From Actinomycetes bacterium (GTDB lineage: Bacteria; Actinomycetota; CALGFH01), in assembly GCA_030146615.1 (NCBI GenBank), contig JASLBL010000170.1, positions 1 to 14,786 of the forward strand: 14,786 nt of DNA. The letters are read 5' to 3'. Positions 1 through 7,863 of this stretch are shown here, one piece after another (the first letter of the stretch is position 1; each line of letters begins with the position of its first letter). A program made the translations under genes and the position numbers. The notes under the pieces were generated by a model that searched no databases, was not told the origin of the DNA, and saw nothing but the letters and a program-made list of their open reading frames with translations.

Positions 1-9
1 TAGCGCCAA

Positions 10-32
10 GTTCCGCTCCCGCTAGACGGAAC
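10..32 (-). terminator. Weak terminator-like hairpin after ilvD
   Basis: GTTCCG at 10-15 pairs with CGGAAC at 27-32 across an 11-nt loop, directly after the ilvD stop codon on the minus strand. There is only a TT after the stem and no real U-tract, so it may end transcription weakly or only protect the 3' end. Seen in sequence; the role is inferred. Confidence 0.3.
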
Positions 33-33
33 C

Positions 34-1713
34 TCAGCCGCAGACCGCGCCCTGGTCGGCCCCGCCGACCAGGGTCGCGTACTTGGCCAGGGCGCCGCGG
101 GCGTACCGGGGCTCGGGCGGCTTCCAGGCCTGGCGGCGGCGGTCCAGCTCGGTGGGGTCGACCTCCAGGTCGAGGCGGCGGGCGGCCACGTCGATCGAGA
201 TCGGGTCGCCGTCGGCGACCAGGCCGATGGGCCCGCCGACGAACGCCTCGGGGGCGACGTGGCCGACGCAGGCCCCGTAGGTCGCCCCGGAGAAGCGGCC
301 GTCGGTGATCAGCAGCACGTCCTTGCCCAGCCCGGCCCCCTTGATGGCCCCGGTCACGGCCAGCATCTCGCGCATGCCGGGTCCGCCCTTGGGGCCCTCG
401 TTGCGGATCACCAGCACGTCTCCCTTGCCCACCTGGCCGCCGGTCACGGCGGCGAAGCAGTCCTCCTCGGACTCGAACACCTTGGCCGTGCCCCGGAAGG
501 AGAGGTTCTCGTTGCCGGGGATCTTCACCACCGAGCCGGCGGGGGCGAGACTGCCCCGGAGCACGGCCAGGCCGCCCTCGCGGGCGATCGGCGACGCGAC
601 CCGGCGGACCACCTCGCCGTCGGGCTCGCCGGCGCCCTCCAGGTTCTCGGCCATGGTCCTGCCGGTGACGGTCAGGGCGTCGCCGTCCAGCAGCCCCGCC
701 TCCAGCAGCTCGCGCAGCACCACCGGGATGCCCCCGACCCGGTCGACGTCGGCCATGACGAAGCGGCCGCCGGGCCGCATGTCGACGATGTGGGGCACCC
801 GCCGGCTGACGGCGTCGAAGTCGTCCATGGTCAGCTCGACCCCGGCCTCGTTGGCGATGGCCAGCAGGTGGAGTACGGCGTTGGTCGACCCGGCGGTGGC
901 CATGACCACCGCGGCCGCGTTGAGGAAGGCGGCCCTGGTCATGATCTGGCGCGGGCGCAGGTCCAGGCGGAGCAGGTTGACCACGGCCTCGCCGGTCCGG
1001 CGGGCCGCCTCGGCCCGGCGCTCGGACACCGCCGGCGGGGTGGCCGAGCCGGGCAGGGCCATGCCGATGGCCTCGGACACCGCGGCCATGGTGTTGGCGG
1101 TGTACATGCCGGCGCACGACCCGGCGGTCGGGCAGGCCACCCGCTCCAGCTCGTCCAGGTCCTGCTCGGACATGGTCCCGGCGGCCACGGCCCCGACGGC
1201 CTCGTACATGTCCTGGACGGTCACGTCGCGGCCCCGGAAGTGGCCGGGCAGGATGGTGCCGCCGTAGACGAACACCGCCGGCAGGTCCAGGCGGGCGCAG
1301 GCCATCAGCATGCCCGGCAGCGACTTGTCGCAGCCGGCGATGGCGACCAGCCCGTCGAGGCGCTCGGCGTGCATCACCAGCTCGACCGAGTCGGCGATCA
1401 CCTCCCGGCTGACCAGCGACGCCCGCATGCCCTCATGTCCCATGGCGATGGCGTCGGACACGGTGATGGTGTTGAAGGTCAGCGGCACCGCCCCGGCCAG
1501 CCGGACCCCGTCCTTGGCGTTCACGGCCAGCCGGTCGAGGTGGATGTTGCAGGGGGTGACCTCGTTCCAGGACGACGCCACCCCGACCTGGGGCCGCTCG
1601 AAGTCGTCGTCGGTGAAGCCGACGGCCCGCAGCATCGACCGGGCCGGGGCCCGGTCCCGCCCGGCGGTGACCTCGGTGGAACGGGGACGGCCGGGGACGC
1701 TGGTCGTGGTCAT
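34..1713 (-). CDS. ilvD: Dihydroxy-acid dehydratase
   Basis: IlvD dehydrates 2,3-dihydroxy-isovalerate and 2,3-dihydroxy-3-methylvalerate to the 2-keto acids, the third step of valine and isoleucine synthesis in the cytoplasm. The 559-residue product is the usual length for the family. Three iron-sulfur cluster cysteines are visible: C55 (EVTPCNIHL), C128 (AGCDKSLPG) and C200 (PTAGSCAGMY). The C-terminal NEGPKGGPGM motif (438-447) and TDGRFSG (470-476, with S475 the expected catalytic serine) are intact. The ATG at 1713 is preceded by AGGAG with 7 nt spacing; this ribosome site overlaps the TAG stop of the upstream GrpB gene, so the two are very probably cotranscribed. No other branched-chain amino acid gene lies in the window. 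Confidence 0.97.
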   Translation of the reverse strand: MTTTSVPGRPRSTEVTAGRDRAPARSMLRAVGFTDDDFERPQVGVASSWNEVTPCNIHLDRLAVNAKDGVRLAGAVPLTFNTITVSDAIAMGHEGMRASLVSREVIADSVELVMHAERLDGLVAIAGCDKSLPGMLMACARLDLPAVFVYGGTILPGHFRGRDVTVQDMYEAVGAVAAGTMSEQDLDELERVACPTAGSCAGMYTANTMAAVSEAIGMALPGSATPPAVSERRAEAARRTGEAVVNLLRLDLRPRQIMTRAAFLNAAAVVMATAGSTNAVLHLLAIANEAGVELTMDDFDAVSRRVPHIVDMRPGGRFVMADVDRVGGIPVVLRELLEAGLLDGDALTVTGRTMAENLEGAGEPDGEVVRRVASPIAREGGLAVLRGSLAPAGSVVKIPGNENLSFRGTAKVFESEEDCFAAVTGGQVGKGDVLVIRNEGPKGGPGMREMLAVTGAIKGAGLGKDVLLITDGRFSGATYGACVGHVAPEAFVGGPIGLVADGDPISIDVAARRLDLEVDPTELDRRRQAWKPPEPRYARGALAKYATLVGGADQGAVCG

Positions 1714-1722
1714 GGGTGGCTC

Positions 1723-2262
1723 CTAGCTGCTCTGGCCGCCGGCCTCGCGGCGGGCGGCGGCGACCACCGTGTCGATGAACGGCACCTTGCCGGCCCGGTA
1801 GGCGTCGCGGTCGAAGCGGAAGCGGCTGGCCAGGCCGCGCTTGAGCTTGCCGTACTCCTCGGCCGCCTGCGGATGGCTCCGCAGCCAGTCGCGGAACAGC
1901 AGGTGCTCTTCGTAGTAGTCGCTCGAGATCGGGACCATGTGGACATGGTGGGCCTCGGGGGTGCCCAGCCGGAAGTAGCGCCGGTCGGGGAGCTGGCTCT
2001 CGAACTCGGGCACGTACTCGTAGCCGAGGTTGATCAGGCCGGCAACGGCCGGGCCGGCCCGCTCGATGTCCTCCACCCCGACCATCAGGTCGATCACCGG
2101 CTTGGCCGGCAGGCCGGGCACGGCCGTGCCGCCGACGTGCTCGATGGCCAGGGCGGCGTCCCCGATGACGGCGGCGATCCGGTCGCGCTCGGCCTCGAAG
2201 CGGCGCGGCCAGTCCGGGTCGTAGTCGACCACCTCGACCGGCTGGGTCCCGCGGGTGGCCAC
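1723..2262 (-). CDS. GrpB family protein (nucleotidyltransferase-like fold)
   Basis: A 179-residue GrpB/COG2320 protein. The family has a nucleotidyltransferase-like fold but no settled biochemical role. Diagnostic motifs are VVDYDPDWPRRF (residues 11-22) and IEHVGGTAVPGLPAKPVIDL (40-59), matching the family's IEHVGSTSVPGL.AKP.IDI signature. The C-terminal half has HVHMV and FRDWLR, also usual for the family. I chose the GTG at 2262 because the upstream reading-frame extension runs over metG in another frame and does not look like protein. That start lies only 2 nt after the metG stop, so translation is probably coupled to metG. The ilvD start follows 9 nt downstream. Family identity is strong; function is unknown. 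Confidence 0.9.
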   Translation of the reverse strand: MATRGTQPVEVVDYDPDWPRRFEAERDRIAAVIGDAALAIEHVGGTAVPGLPAKPVIDLMVGVEDIERAGPAVAGLINLGYEYVPEFESQLPDRRYFRLGTPEAHHVHMVPISSDYYEEHLLFRDWLRSHPQAAEEYGKLKRGLASRFRFDRDAYRAGKVPFIDTVVAAARREAGGQSS

Positions 2263-2264
2263 GG

Positions 2265-3827
2265 TCAACCCGCCCGCCTGGCCACGTTGCCCTCGGCGTC
2301 CAGGCGCGGGAACAGGGCCCCGACCCGCCGCACGCGGGCCCCCCGGGGCAGCCCGCCCCAGGCCAGAGCGTCCGGCAGCCTTGCCGCGGCCAGCTCGCCC
2401 GGGGCGCCCAGGGCCGACCACAGGGCCGGTGCCGTCCTGGTCAGCCAGGGGGCGGTGAGCAGGGCCGCGATCCGCAGCGCCTCGGCCCCGGTGTACAGGG
2501 TGGTGTCGAGGGCCAGGTCCTCGCCGGCCTTGGCCAGGTCCCAGGGCTTGCGCTCGGACAGATAGGCGTTGGCGGCGCCGACGAACCGCCAGATGGCGGC
2601 CAGGGCCCGCTCGTAGGCGACCTCCTCGAGGGCGGCGGCGGCCTCGGCGTAGGCCCGCTCGGCGGCCTCCTGGACCACAACCTCGGCGTCGGTGGCCGGG
2701 CCGGGCCCGGGCAGCACCCCGTCGCGGTAGCGCTCGACCATGGCCGTGACCCGGCTGGCCAGGTTGCCGAGCCCGTTGGCGAGGTCGGCGTTGTAGCGCT
2801 CGACCATGGCCTCCCAGGAGAAGTTGCCGTCCTGGCCGAAGGCGACCTCGCGCTGGAAGAAGTAGCGGACGGCGTCGCTGCCGAACGGCTCCACCAGGTC
2901 GTGGGGGGCGATGCCGGTGAGCTTGGTCTTGCTCATCTTCTCGCCCCCGACCAGCAGCCAGCCGTGGGCCTGGACGGTGCGGGGCAGGGGCAGCCCGGCC
3001 GCCAGCAGGATGGCCGGCCAGGTGACGGCGTGGAAGCGGAGGATGTCCTTGCCAACGAAGTGGTAGTCGGCCGGCCACACCCGCCGGAACTTCTCCATGT
3101 CGGCGTCCCAGCCGGCCGCGGTCAGGTAGTTCTGGAGGGCGTCGACCCAGACGTACATGACGTGCCGGGGGTCCCAGGGGATCGGCACCCCCCAGGTGAA
3201 GCTGGAGCGGGAGATCGACAGATCCTGTAGACCCTGCTCGACGAAGGACACGACCTCGCGCCGGCGGGTCTCGGGGCGGACGAACTCCGGGTGCTGGCGG
3301 TAGTGCTCCAGCAGCCGGTCGGCGTACTTGGAGATGCGGAAGAAGTAGTTCTCCTCCCGGACCGTCTCCACCGGGCGGCCGTGGATCGGGCAGTTGTCGT
3401 CGACCAGCTCCTCGGGGCTGTAGAACTGCTCGCAGGCCACGCAGTACAGGCCCTCGTAGCTGTCCAGGTAGACGTCGCCCTGGTCGTACAGCTGCTGCCA
3501 CAGGTGCTGCACCGGCAGCACGTGGCGCTCCTCGGTGGTGCGGATGAAGTCGTCGTAGGCGATGTCCAGCTCGGCCCAGGTGGCCTTCCAGCGCTCGACG
3601 ATCCGGTCGGTCCAGGTCTGCGGGTCGAGCCCGCCGGCCTCGGCCGCCCTGGCCACCTTCTGGCCGTGCTCGTCGGTGCCGGTGAGGAACAGCACCCGGT
3701 CCCCGTGGGCACGACGCCAACGCGCCAGCACGTCGGCCGCGATGGTGGTGTAGGCGTGGCCGATGTGCGGCAGGTCGTTGATGTAGTAGATCGGGGTGGT
3801 GAGGTAGAAGGTGTCCTTCTCGGTCAC
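2265..3827 (-). CDS. metG: Methionyl-tRNA synthetase
   Basis: Class I synthetase that charges tRNA-Met with methionine in the cytoplasm. The Rossmann catalytic core carries HIGH at residues 21-24 and the KMSKS loop as KMSKT at 297-301. A single zinc knuckle is visible, C129-x2-C132-x13-C146-x2-H149, the one-zinc arrangement known from Thermus-type enzymes. WVDALQNY (227-234) is the usual active-site helix. At 520 residues it ends after the anticodon-binding helical domain and lacks the C-terminal EMAP-II-like tRNA-binding domain of longer forms, which is common in actinobacteria. The start is GTG at 3827, with GGAAAGG about 11 nt upstream. rsmI lies 52 nt upstream on the same strand, a pairing often seen in actinobacteria. 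Confidence 0.97.
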   Translation of the reverse strand: MTEKDTFYLTTPIYYINDLPHIGHAYTTIAADVLARWRRAHGDRVLFLTGTDEHGQKVARAAEAGGLDPQTWTDRIVERWKATWAELDIAYDDFIRTTEERHVLPVQHLWQQLYDQGDVYLDSYEGLYCVACEQFYSPEELVDDNCPIHGRPVETVREENYFFRISKYADRLLEHYRQHPEFVRPETRRREVVSFVEQGLQDLSISRSSFTWGVPIPWDPRHVMYVWVDALQNYLTAAGWDADMEKFRRVWPADYHFVGKDILRFHAVTWPAILLAAGLPLPRTVQAHGWLLVGGEKMSKTKLTGIAPHDLVEPFGSDAVRYFFQREVAFGQDGNFSWEAMVERYNADLANGLGNLASRVTAMVERYRDGVLPGPGPATDAEVVVQEAAERAYAEAAAALEEVAYERALAAIWRFVGAANAYLSERKPWDLAKAGEDLALDTTLYTGAEALRIAALLTAPWLTRTAPALWSALGAPGELAAARLPDALAWGGLPRGARVRRVGALFPRLDAEGNVARRAG

Positions 3828-3879
3828 CGTGCGACGTGCCTTTCCGGGGGGGCGGGCAGAGATCCCGGTCAGGCTAGCA

Positions 3880-4725
3880 TCATCCCGGCTCGCCCCGGGC
3901 CTCGAGCACCGCCTGGTAGACGCTGCGCCGGGGCGTGCCGGTGGCCTCGGCCACGGCCGTGACCGCGTCCCTGGTGCTGGTCCCCCCCTCGACCAGGGTG
4001 GCCACCTCGGCGGCCAGGGCGGCCGGGCTGGCCGAGGCGGCGCCGGCCGGGGCGCCGGCCACGACCAGGGTCAGCTCCCCCCGCGGGCCCTGCTCGGCCA
4101 GCTCGGCCCGGACCTGCCCGAGGGGGCCGCGCAGCACCTGCTCGTGCACCTTGGTCAGCTCGCGGACCGCGGCGGCGGCCCGCTCGGGCCCGAACGCCGC
4201 CACCATCGCGTCCAGGGTGGCCAGCACCCGGTGCGGGGCCTCGAAGAACACCATGGTCCGGGGCTCGGTGGCCAGCTCGGCCAGGCGCCGGTCGCGCTGG
4301 CCGGGCCGGCGGGGCAGGAACCCCTCGAAGCAGAACCGGTCGGTGGGCAGCCCGCTGACCACCAGCGCGGCCAGGGCGGCGCTGGGGCCGGGGACGACCT
4401 CGACGGGCACGCCGCGCTCCAGGCAGGCCGCGACCAGGTGGTAGCCGGGGTCGGAGACGGCGGGCATGCCGGCATCGGAGACCAGGGCCAGCCGCAGCCC
4501 GGTGGCCACCCGCTCGGCCAGCTCCTTGGCCCGTTCCCGCTCCCCGACCTCGTGGTAGCTGGTCATGCGGGTGCTCACACCCAGGTGGGCGAGCAGCTTG
4601 CGGGTCTGGCGGGTGTCCTCACAGGCGACCAGGTCGGCCTCGGCCAGCGCCCTGGCCAGCCGGGGCGAGGCGTCCTCGAGGTTCCCGATCGGGGTCGCGC
4701 AGACGATCAGCTTGCCTTCCTTCAT
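3880..4725 (-). CDS. rsmI: 16S rRNA (cytidine(1402)-2'-O)-methyltransferase
   Basis: RsmI uses S-adenosylmethionine to methylate the 2'-O of C1402 in the decoding centre of 16S rRNA. The 281-residue length is typical. Family motifs in order: ATPIGNLED (10-18), CEDTRQTRKLL (from about 35), SDAGMPAVSDPG, VVPGPSA, the GFLPRRPGQR segment, FFEAPHR, and REL-TKVHE. These belong to the tetrapyrrole methylase fold. The C-terminal part (about 230-281) is the small helical domain. The start is ATG at 4725. I see no good Shine-Dalgarno sequence before it, and it lies 9 nt after the stop of the binding-protein gene, so translation may depend on upstream reading. Confidence 0.95.
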   Translation of the reverse strand: MKEGKLIVCATPIGNLEDASPRLARALAEADLVACEDTRQTRKLLAHLGVSTRMTSYHEVGERERAKELAERVATGLRLALVSDAGMPAVSDPGYHLVAACLERGVPVEVVPGPSAALAALVVSGLPTDRFCFEGFLPRRPGQRDRRLAELATEPRTMVFFEAPHRVLATLDAMVAAFGPERAAAAVRELTKVHEQVLRGPLGQVRAELAEQGPRGELTLVVAGAPAGAASASPAALAAEVATLVEGGTSTRDAVTAVAEATGTPRRSVYQAVLEARGEPG

Positions 4726-4734
4726 AGGGGAATG

Positions 4735-5917
4735 CTACTTGACGATCTGGTCGTAGGCCGCCTGCCACTTCTGGAGCTTCTGGCCGGTGAGGGTGACGAT
4801 CGACAGCTTGGTCGAGGCCGGCGGGTAGATCGACGGGTCCTCGGTCTGGTCCGAGGGCAGCAGCGGCTTGGCCAGCGACACCGGCGTGCCGTAGCTGACG
4901 TACTTGGAGATGCGGGCCTGCACCTTGGGGTGGAGGGCGTAGTTCATGAAGCGGGCGGCGTTGCCGGGATGGGGGGCGCCCTTGGGGATGGCCATGACGT
5001 CGACGAAGCGCAGCGACCCCTCCTTGGGGATGGCGTAGCTGACGTCCTGGTTCTGGTCCTGGGCCTGGAACACGTCGCCGCTCCAGCCCTGGGCGACCCA
5101 GGTCTCGCTGGCGGCCAGCTCGTCGATGTAGGTGTCGGTGGTGAACCCCTTCAGCTTCGCCCGGGCCGACCGGACCAGCTTGACGACCTCGGCCAGGTCG
5201 GCGTCCTCGATGGAGTTGGGGCTCTTGCCGAGGTAGAGGAGCGCGCAGCCGATCAGGTCGGTGACCTCGCGGAGCAGGGTCACCCGGCCCGCGGCGGCCG
5301 GGTCGGGCTCGAACACCGCCTTCCACGAGTCGAGCGTGCCCCCGGGGGACCTTGGCCCGGTTGAAGCCGATACCGGTGGTCCCCCACTGCCAGGGGATGG
5401 TGTAGCGGTTGCCGGGGTCGTAGTCGGTGTCGACGAACTCCCGGTCGAGGTTGGTCAGGTTGGGGATCAGCTCCTGGTTCAGGGGCTCGATCAGGCCGAG
5501 CTTCAGGTAGGTGGGGATGAAGTTGTTGGTCGGGACGATGATGTCGTAGCTGGTGGGGCCGGCCCGCATCCGGGCCAGCAGATCCTCGTTGGAGGAGAAG
5601 ACGTCGTAGTTGACCCGGATGTTGGCCTGGGCCTGGAACAGCGGGATGGTTCGGTCGTCGATGTAGTCCGACCAGTTGTAGATGTTGAGGAGCCGCTCGT
5701 TGCGCCGGTTGCCGACCACCGGGACGCCGTCGGCGGCCGGGGCGGCGGCCGGCGGGTCGTCGTCGCCCAGCCCGGCCACCGTGCCGCCGGCGTAGCCGGC
5801 CACCCCGGCCGCGGCCAGCAGCCCGGCCACCTGCAGGAAGCTGCGCCGCCCGACCCGCGGGTCGGGCCGTCCCACGAGCAGGTTCAGCTCAGGGTCTTCC
5901 TTGCCGGCTCGTGCCAT
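4735..5917 (-). pseudogene. PotD-like polyamine-binding protein, one frameshift
   Basis: Periplasmic-type solute-binding protein of the spermidine/putrescine ABC transporter family. The N-terminal half has a twin-arginine signal (GRRSFLQ, R24-R25) and a hydrophobic stretch to about residue 50. PotD-like blocks follow: LNIYNWSDYIDD (77-88), YDIIVPTNNF and IPWQWGTTGIGFNRAKV (174-190). After V190 the frame is lost at CCCCCGGGGG (5339-5348). The rest continues in another frame as GTLDSWKAVFEPDP and runs to the TAG at 4735, with YAIPKEG and SYGTPV. Removing one base would give about 393 residues, the expected length. The ATG at 5917 has GAGGAGAG just upstream. No ATPase or permease gene is nearby. 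Both halves look well conserved, so a read error in the G/C run is as likely as real decay. Confidence 0.85.
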
Positions 5918-5931
5918 CCTCAGCCTCTCCT

Positions 5932-6627
5932 CTATCCCAGACGAACGACGACCTCGTCGACCAGCAGGGCCTCGCCGGCCGGGACGCCGTCGGCGAGGAC
6001 CTCCAGCCGCAGCGGGCCGGCCCTGGCCGCGGTGTGGCCGACGATGACCCGCCGCCAGGCCAGGCCGGGCAGGGTGGCCGCCGAGTTCTTGGAGACCTCC
6101 TTGCCGCCGGCGCCGACCAGCCGGACGGTGACCCGCTGGCCGGAGGCGCTGGAGCGCACCCAGGCCGAGGCGACGTACCGCTGGCCCTTCTGGACCTCGC
6201 CGACGACCTCGGGCAGGGCCAGGCCGACCTGCCCCGGCTCCGGCCCGCGGGCCCGCACCGAGGCGCTCGACCCCGAGGTCCGACCCTGCGGCTCCCGGGC
6301 GGCGTCGGCCTCGCCCAGCACCTGCCAGCCGCTCAGGTCCTGCTCGAAGCTCCAGTTGGTGACCAGGTTGCCGAACGCCGCCGGCCCCGGCGGCCGCGAG
6401 GTCGGCCCGCCCTGGGTGGTGGCGGCCACGGCCCCGGCGGCCTCGTCGGGCGCCTCCTCGGCCGAGCCGATCAGCCAGGTCGCCAGCACCCCGGCGAAGA
6501 CCACGGCGCCCACCACGATGGCGATGGCCGCTCCGGCCGGGCCGCCGACCGACCGCCGCCGCGGCGCCTCGTGACGGCCGCCTGGACGCTCCGGCTCTTC
6601 GGGCGACGGAAGGGCGCGCTGGTCCAT
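5932..6627 (-). CDS. Membrane-anchored jelly-roll (CBM-like) protein
   Basis: A 231-residue exported protein. Residues 1-29 are polar and arginine/proline-rich, 30-53 form one transmembrane helix (IAIVVGAVVFAGVL), then a low-complexity Ala/Gly/Pro linker leads to a beta-rich domain from about residue 82 to the end. That domain opens with NLVTNWSFEQDLSGWQVLG, the hallmark of CBM4/9- and CBM22-like galactose-binding jelly rolls, and closes with LLVDEVVVRL. By family it should bind a sugar or another surface ligand outside the cell; the ligand is unknown. The frame could open at a GTG at 6642, but ATG at 6627 has GGAGG 8 nt upstream, and that site overlaps the GTG, so ATG is preferred. The binding-protein gene starts 14 nt downstream, so the two exported proteins are probably made together. 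Confidence 0.75.
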   Translation of the reverse strand: MDQRALPSPEEPERPGGRHEAPRRRSVGGPAGAAIAIVVGAVVFAGVLATWLIGSAEEAPDEAAGAVAATTQGGPTSRPPGPAAFGNLVTNWSFEQDLSGWQVLGEADAAREPQGRTSGSSASVRARGPEPGQVGLALPEVVGEVQKGQRYVASAWVRSSASGQRVTVRLVGAGGKEVSKNSAATLPGLAWRRVIVGHTAARAGPLRLEVLADGVPAGEALLVDEVVVRLG

Positions 6628-6694
6628 GATGTCGTCCTCCACGAACGGCCATCTTCGCCTGAGTGGTCACTCCAGGCACACCAGCAAAGCTAGG

Positions 6695-6724
6695 AATCTA
6701 AAGCAAGGCGATCTACGCAGGCAA
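6695..6724 (-). promoter_or_regulatory. Possible promoter for the exported-protein pair
   Basis: On the minus strand TTGCCT (6724-6719) and TAGATT (6700-6695) are separated by 18 nt, each matching 4 of 6 consensus bases. This would start transcription about 60 nt upstream of the ATG at 6627. The region is the first non-coding, less GC-rich gap upstream of that gene. The -35 overlaps the hairpin at 6721-6738. Inferred only. Confidence 0.25.
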
Positions 6725-6769
6725 CTCAGGCGAGTTGCGGAGCAGCCCAGGTCAGCGGGGCCCTGACCT
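6721..6769 (-). terminator. Two hairpins at the end of the QueA-like gene
   Basis: Two perfect 7-bp stems lie next to each other. AGGTCAG (6749-6755) pairs with CTGACCT (6763-6769), overlapping the QueA-like stop codon at 6752-6754. GCAACTC (6721-6727) pairs with GAGTTGC (6732-6738). No clean U-tract follows on the minus strand. Tandem stems without a U-tract are common 3' ends in high-GC actinobacteria. They probably separate the SDR/QueA-like transcript from the exported-protein pair. Confidence 0.4.
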
Positions 6770-7855
6770 GCGCGGGAGCAGGAGGCAGACGTCCCCGAAC
6801 TCGTGCCAGAGGTACCCGGAGGCGAGCGCCGCGGCGTAGGCCCGGTCGAGCGCCGGGCGGTCGAGGAAGGCCGCCAGCAGGTCGAGGTGGCTGGCCTCGG
6901 GCTCGTGCAGCCCGGTGAGGAGCCCGTCCACCGCCGTCAGCCGGTGGCCCGGCCCGATCCGCAGCCGGCTCACCCCGGGGCCGGGCCGGACCGTGCCCGG
7001 GGCCGCCCCGGCGGCGGCCGTCTCCAGGGTGCGGACCACGGTGGTGCCGACGGCGACGACCCGGCCGCCGGCGGCCCGGCAGGCGGCCACCGCGGCCGCG
7101 GTCGCCTCCGGCACCAGGTAGGGCTCGGCCGGCACGTAGCCGCGGTCGGTGGCCGGGTCGCCGTAGGTGGACAGCCCGGCATGGAGGCTGATGGTGGCCA
7201 GCCCGATCCCCCGGTCGCGCAGGTCCCGCAGGGTCTGCACGGTGAACGGGCGCCCGGCGCTGGCCATCTCGGCCGACCCGGGCCCGGCCGCGAACAGCGT
7301 CTGGTAGTGGTGCAGCGGCCAGGCGCGGGGCACGTACGCGTACCGCACCGGCCGCCCGGCCCGGTGCAGGGCCTCGGCCAGCCGCTCCCCGGCCCGGTCG
7401 AAGGCCAGCCAGACCAGCGGCGCCGCCTCCTCGTGGCGCCCGAGCACGGTCGCCTCGAGCCCGCCGGCGAAGCCGATCCGCTCCCCCGCCGCCACCACCG
7501 GGGCCGGCGGCCGGGCGTCGGTCGGCACCAGGGCCGGGTCGGTCCCGTCCTCGGGCACCCCCAGCACCAGCGCCGCCCAGCGCTCGCCGTCGCGGGCGGC
7601 CAGGCGGACCTCGAGCGGCTCCCCGCCGGCGGTGCGGCCGAGCAGGCTGGCCGGCAGGGTGCGGGAGTCGTTGGCGACCAGCAGGTCACCCGGCTCCAGC
7701 AGCCGGGGCAGCTCGTGGAAGCGGTGGTGGCCGACCGATCCGGTGGCCCGGTCGACCACCAGCAGCCGCACGTGGTCCCGGCGCAGGCCCCTGGCCTCGG
7801 GCGGCGCCGCCGCCTCGAGCTCCGGGGGGAGCCGGAACCGGACCGCGCTGCGCAC
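6752..7855 (-). CDS. Divergent QueA-like SAM:tRNA ribosyltransferase-isomerase
   Basis: A 367-residue member of the QueA family. Classic QueA transfers and isomerises the ribosyl group of S-adenosylmethionine onto preQ1 in tRNA, making epoxyqueuosine. Conserved blocks are LEPGDLLVANDSRTLPASLLG (53-73, the pGDlLV.NdTRVIPARL motif), HHYQTLFA (182-189), TISLHAGLSTYGD (221-233), VVAVGTTVVRTLE (266-278), and HEFGDVCLLL near the end. Differences from classic QueA: the APTAGLHFT block reads AEMASAGRPFT (195-205), TNFHLP reads TGLHEP, and SYGDAML reads EFGDVCLL. No tgt, queG or preQ1 gene is nearby, so the substrate may differ. The start is GTG at 7855, with GGAG 5-6 nt upstream inside the 8-nt gap after the SDR gene. 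Fold assignment is firm; the exact activity is not. Confidence 0.8.
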   Translation of the reverse strand: MRSAVRFRLPPELEAAAPPEARGLRRDHVRLLVVDRATGSVGHHRFHELPRLLEPGDLLVANDSRTLPASLLGRTAGGEPLEVRLAARDGERWAALVLGVPEDGTDPALVPTDARPPAPVVAAGERIGFAGGLEATVLGRHEEAAPLVWLAFDRAGERLAEALHRAGRPVRYAYVPRAWPLHHYQTLFAAGPGSAEMASAGRPFTVQTLRDLRDRGIGLATISLHAGLSTYGDPATDRGYVPAEPYLVPEATAAAVAACRAAGGRVVAVGTTVVRTLETAAAGAAPGTVRPGPGVSRLRIGPGHRLTAVDGLLTGLHEPEASHLDLLAAFLDRPALDRAYAAALASGYLWHEFGDVCLLLPRRSGPR

Positions 7856-7863
7856 CGCTGCTC

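Noticed and set aside
259..2565. A very long plus-strand open frame over ilvD, the GrpB gene and metG
   Set aside because: It is the antisense shadow of three well-identified genes, with the His/Gly/Arg/Val-rich composition typical of reversed high-GC coding DNA.
3811..5364. Plus-strand 517-codon frame opposite rsmI and the binding-protein gene
   Set aside because: Antisense shadow. rsmI on the other strand has all its family motifs.
4619..6679. A 686-codon minus-strand frame spanning the jelly-roll and binding-protein genes
   Set aside because: Only its middle part (about 5350-5917) is protein-like, the N-terminal half of the PotD-like protein. The rest is out-of-frame sequence of the neighbouring genes.
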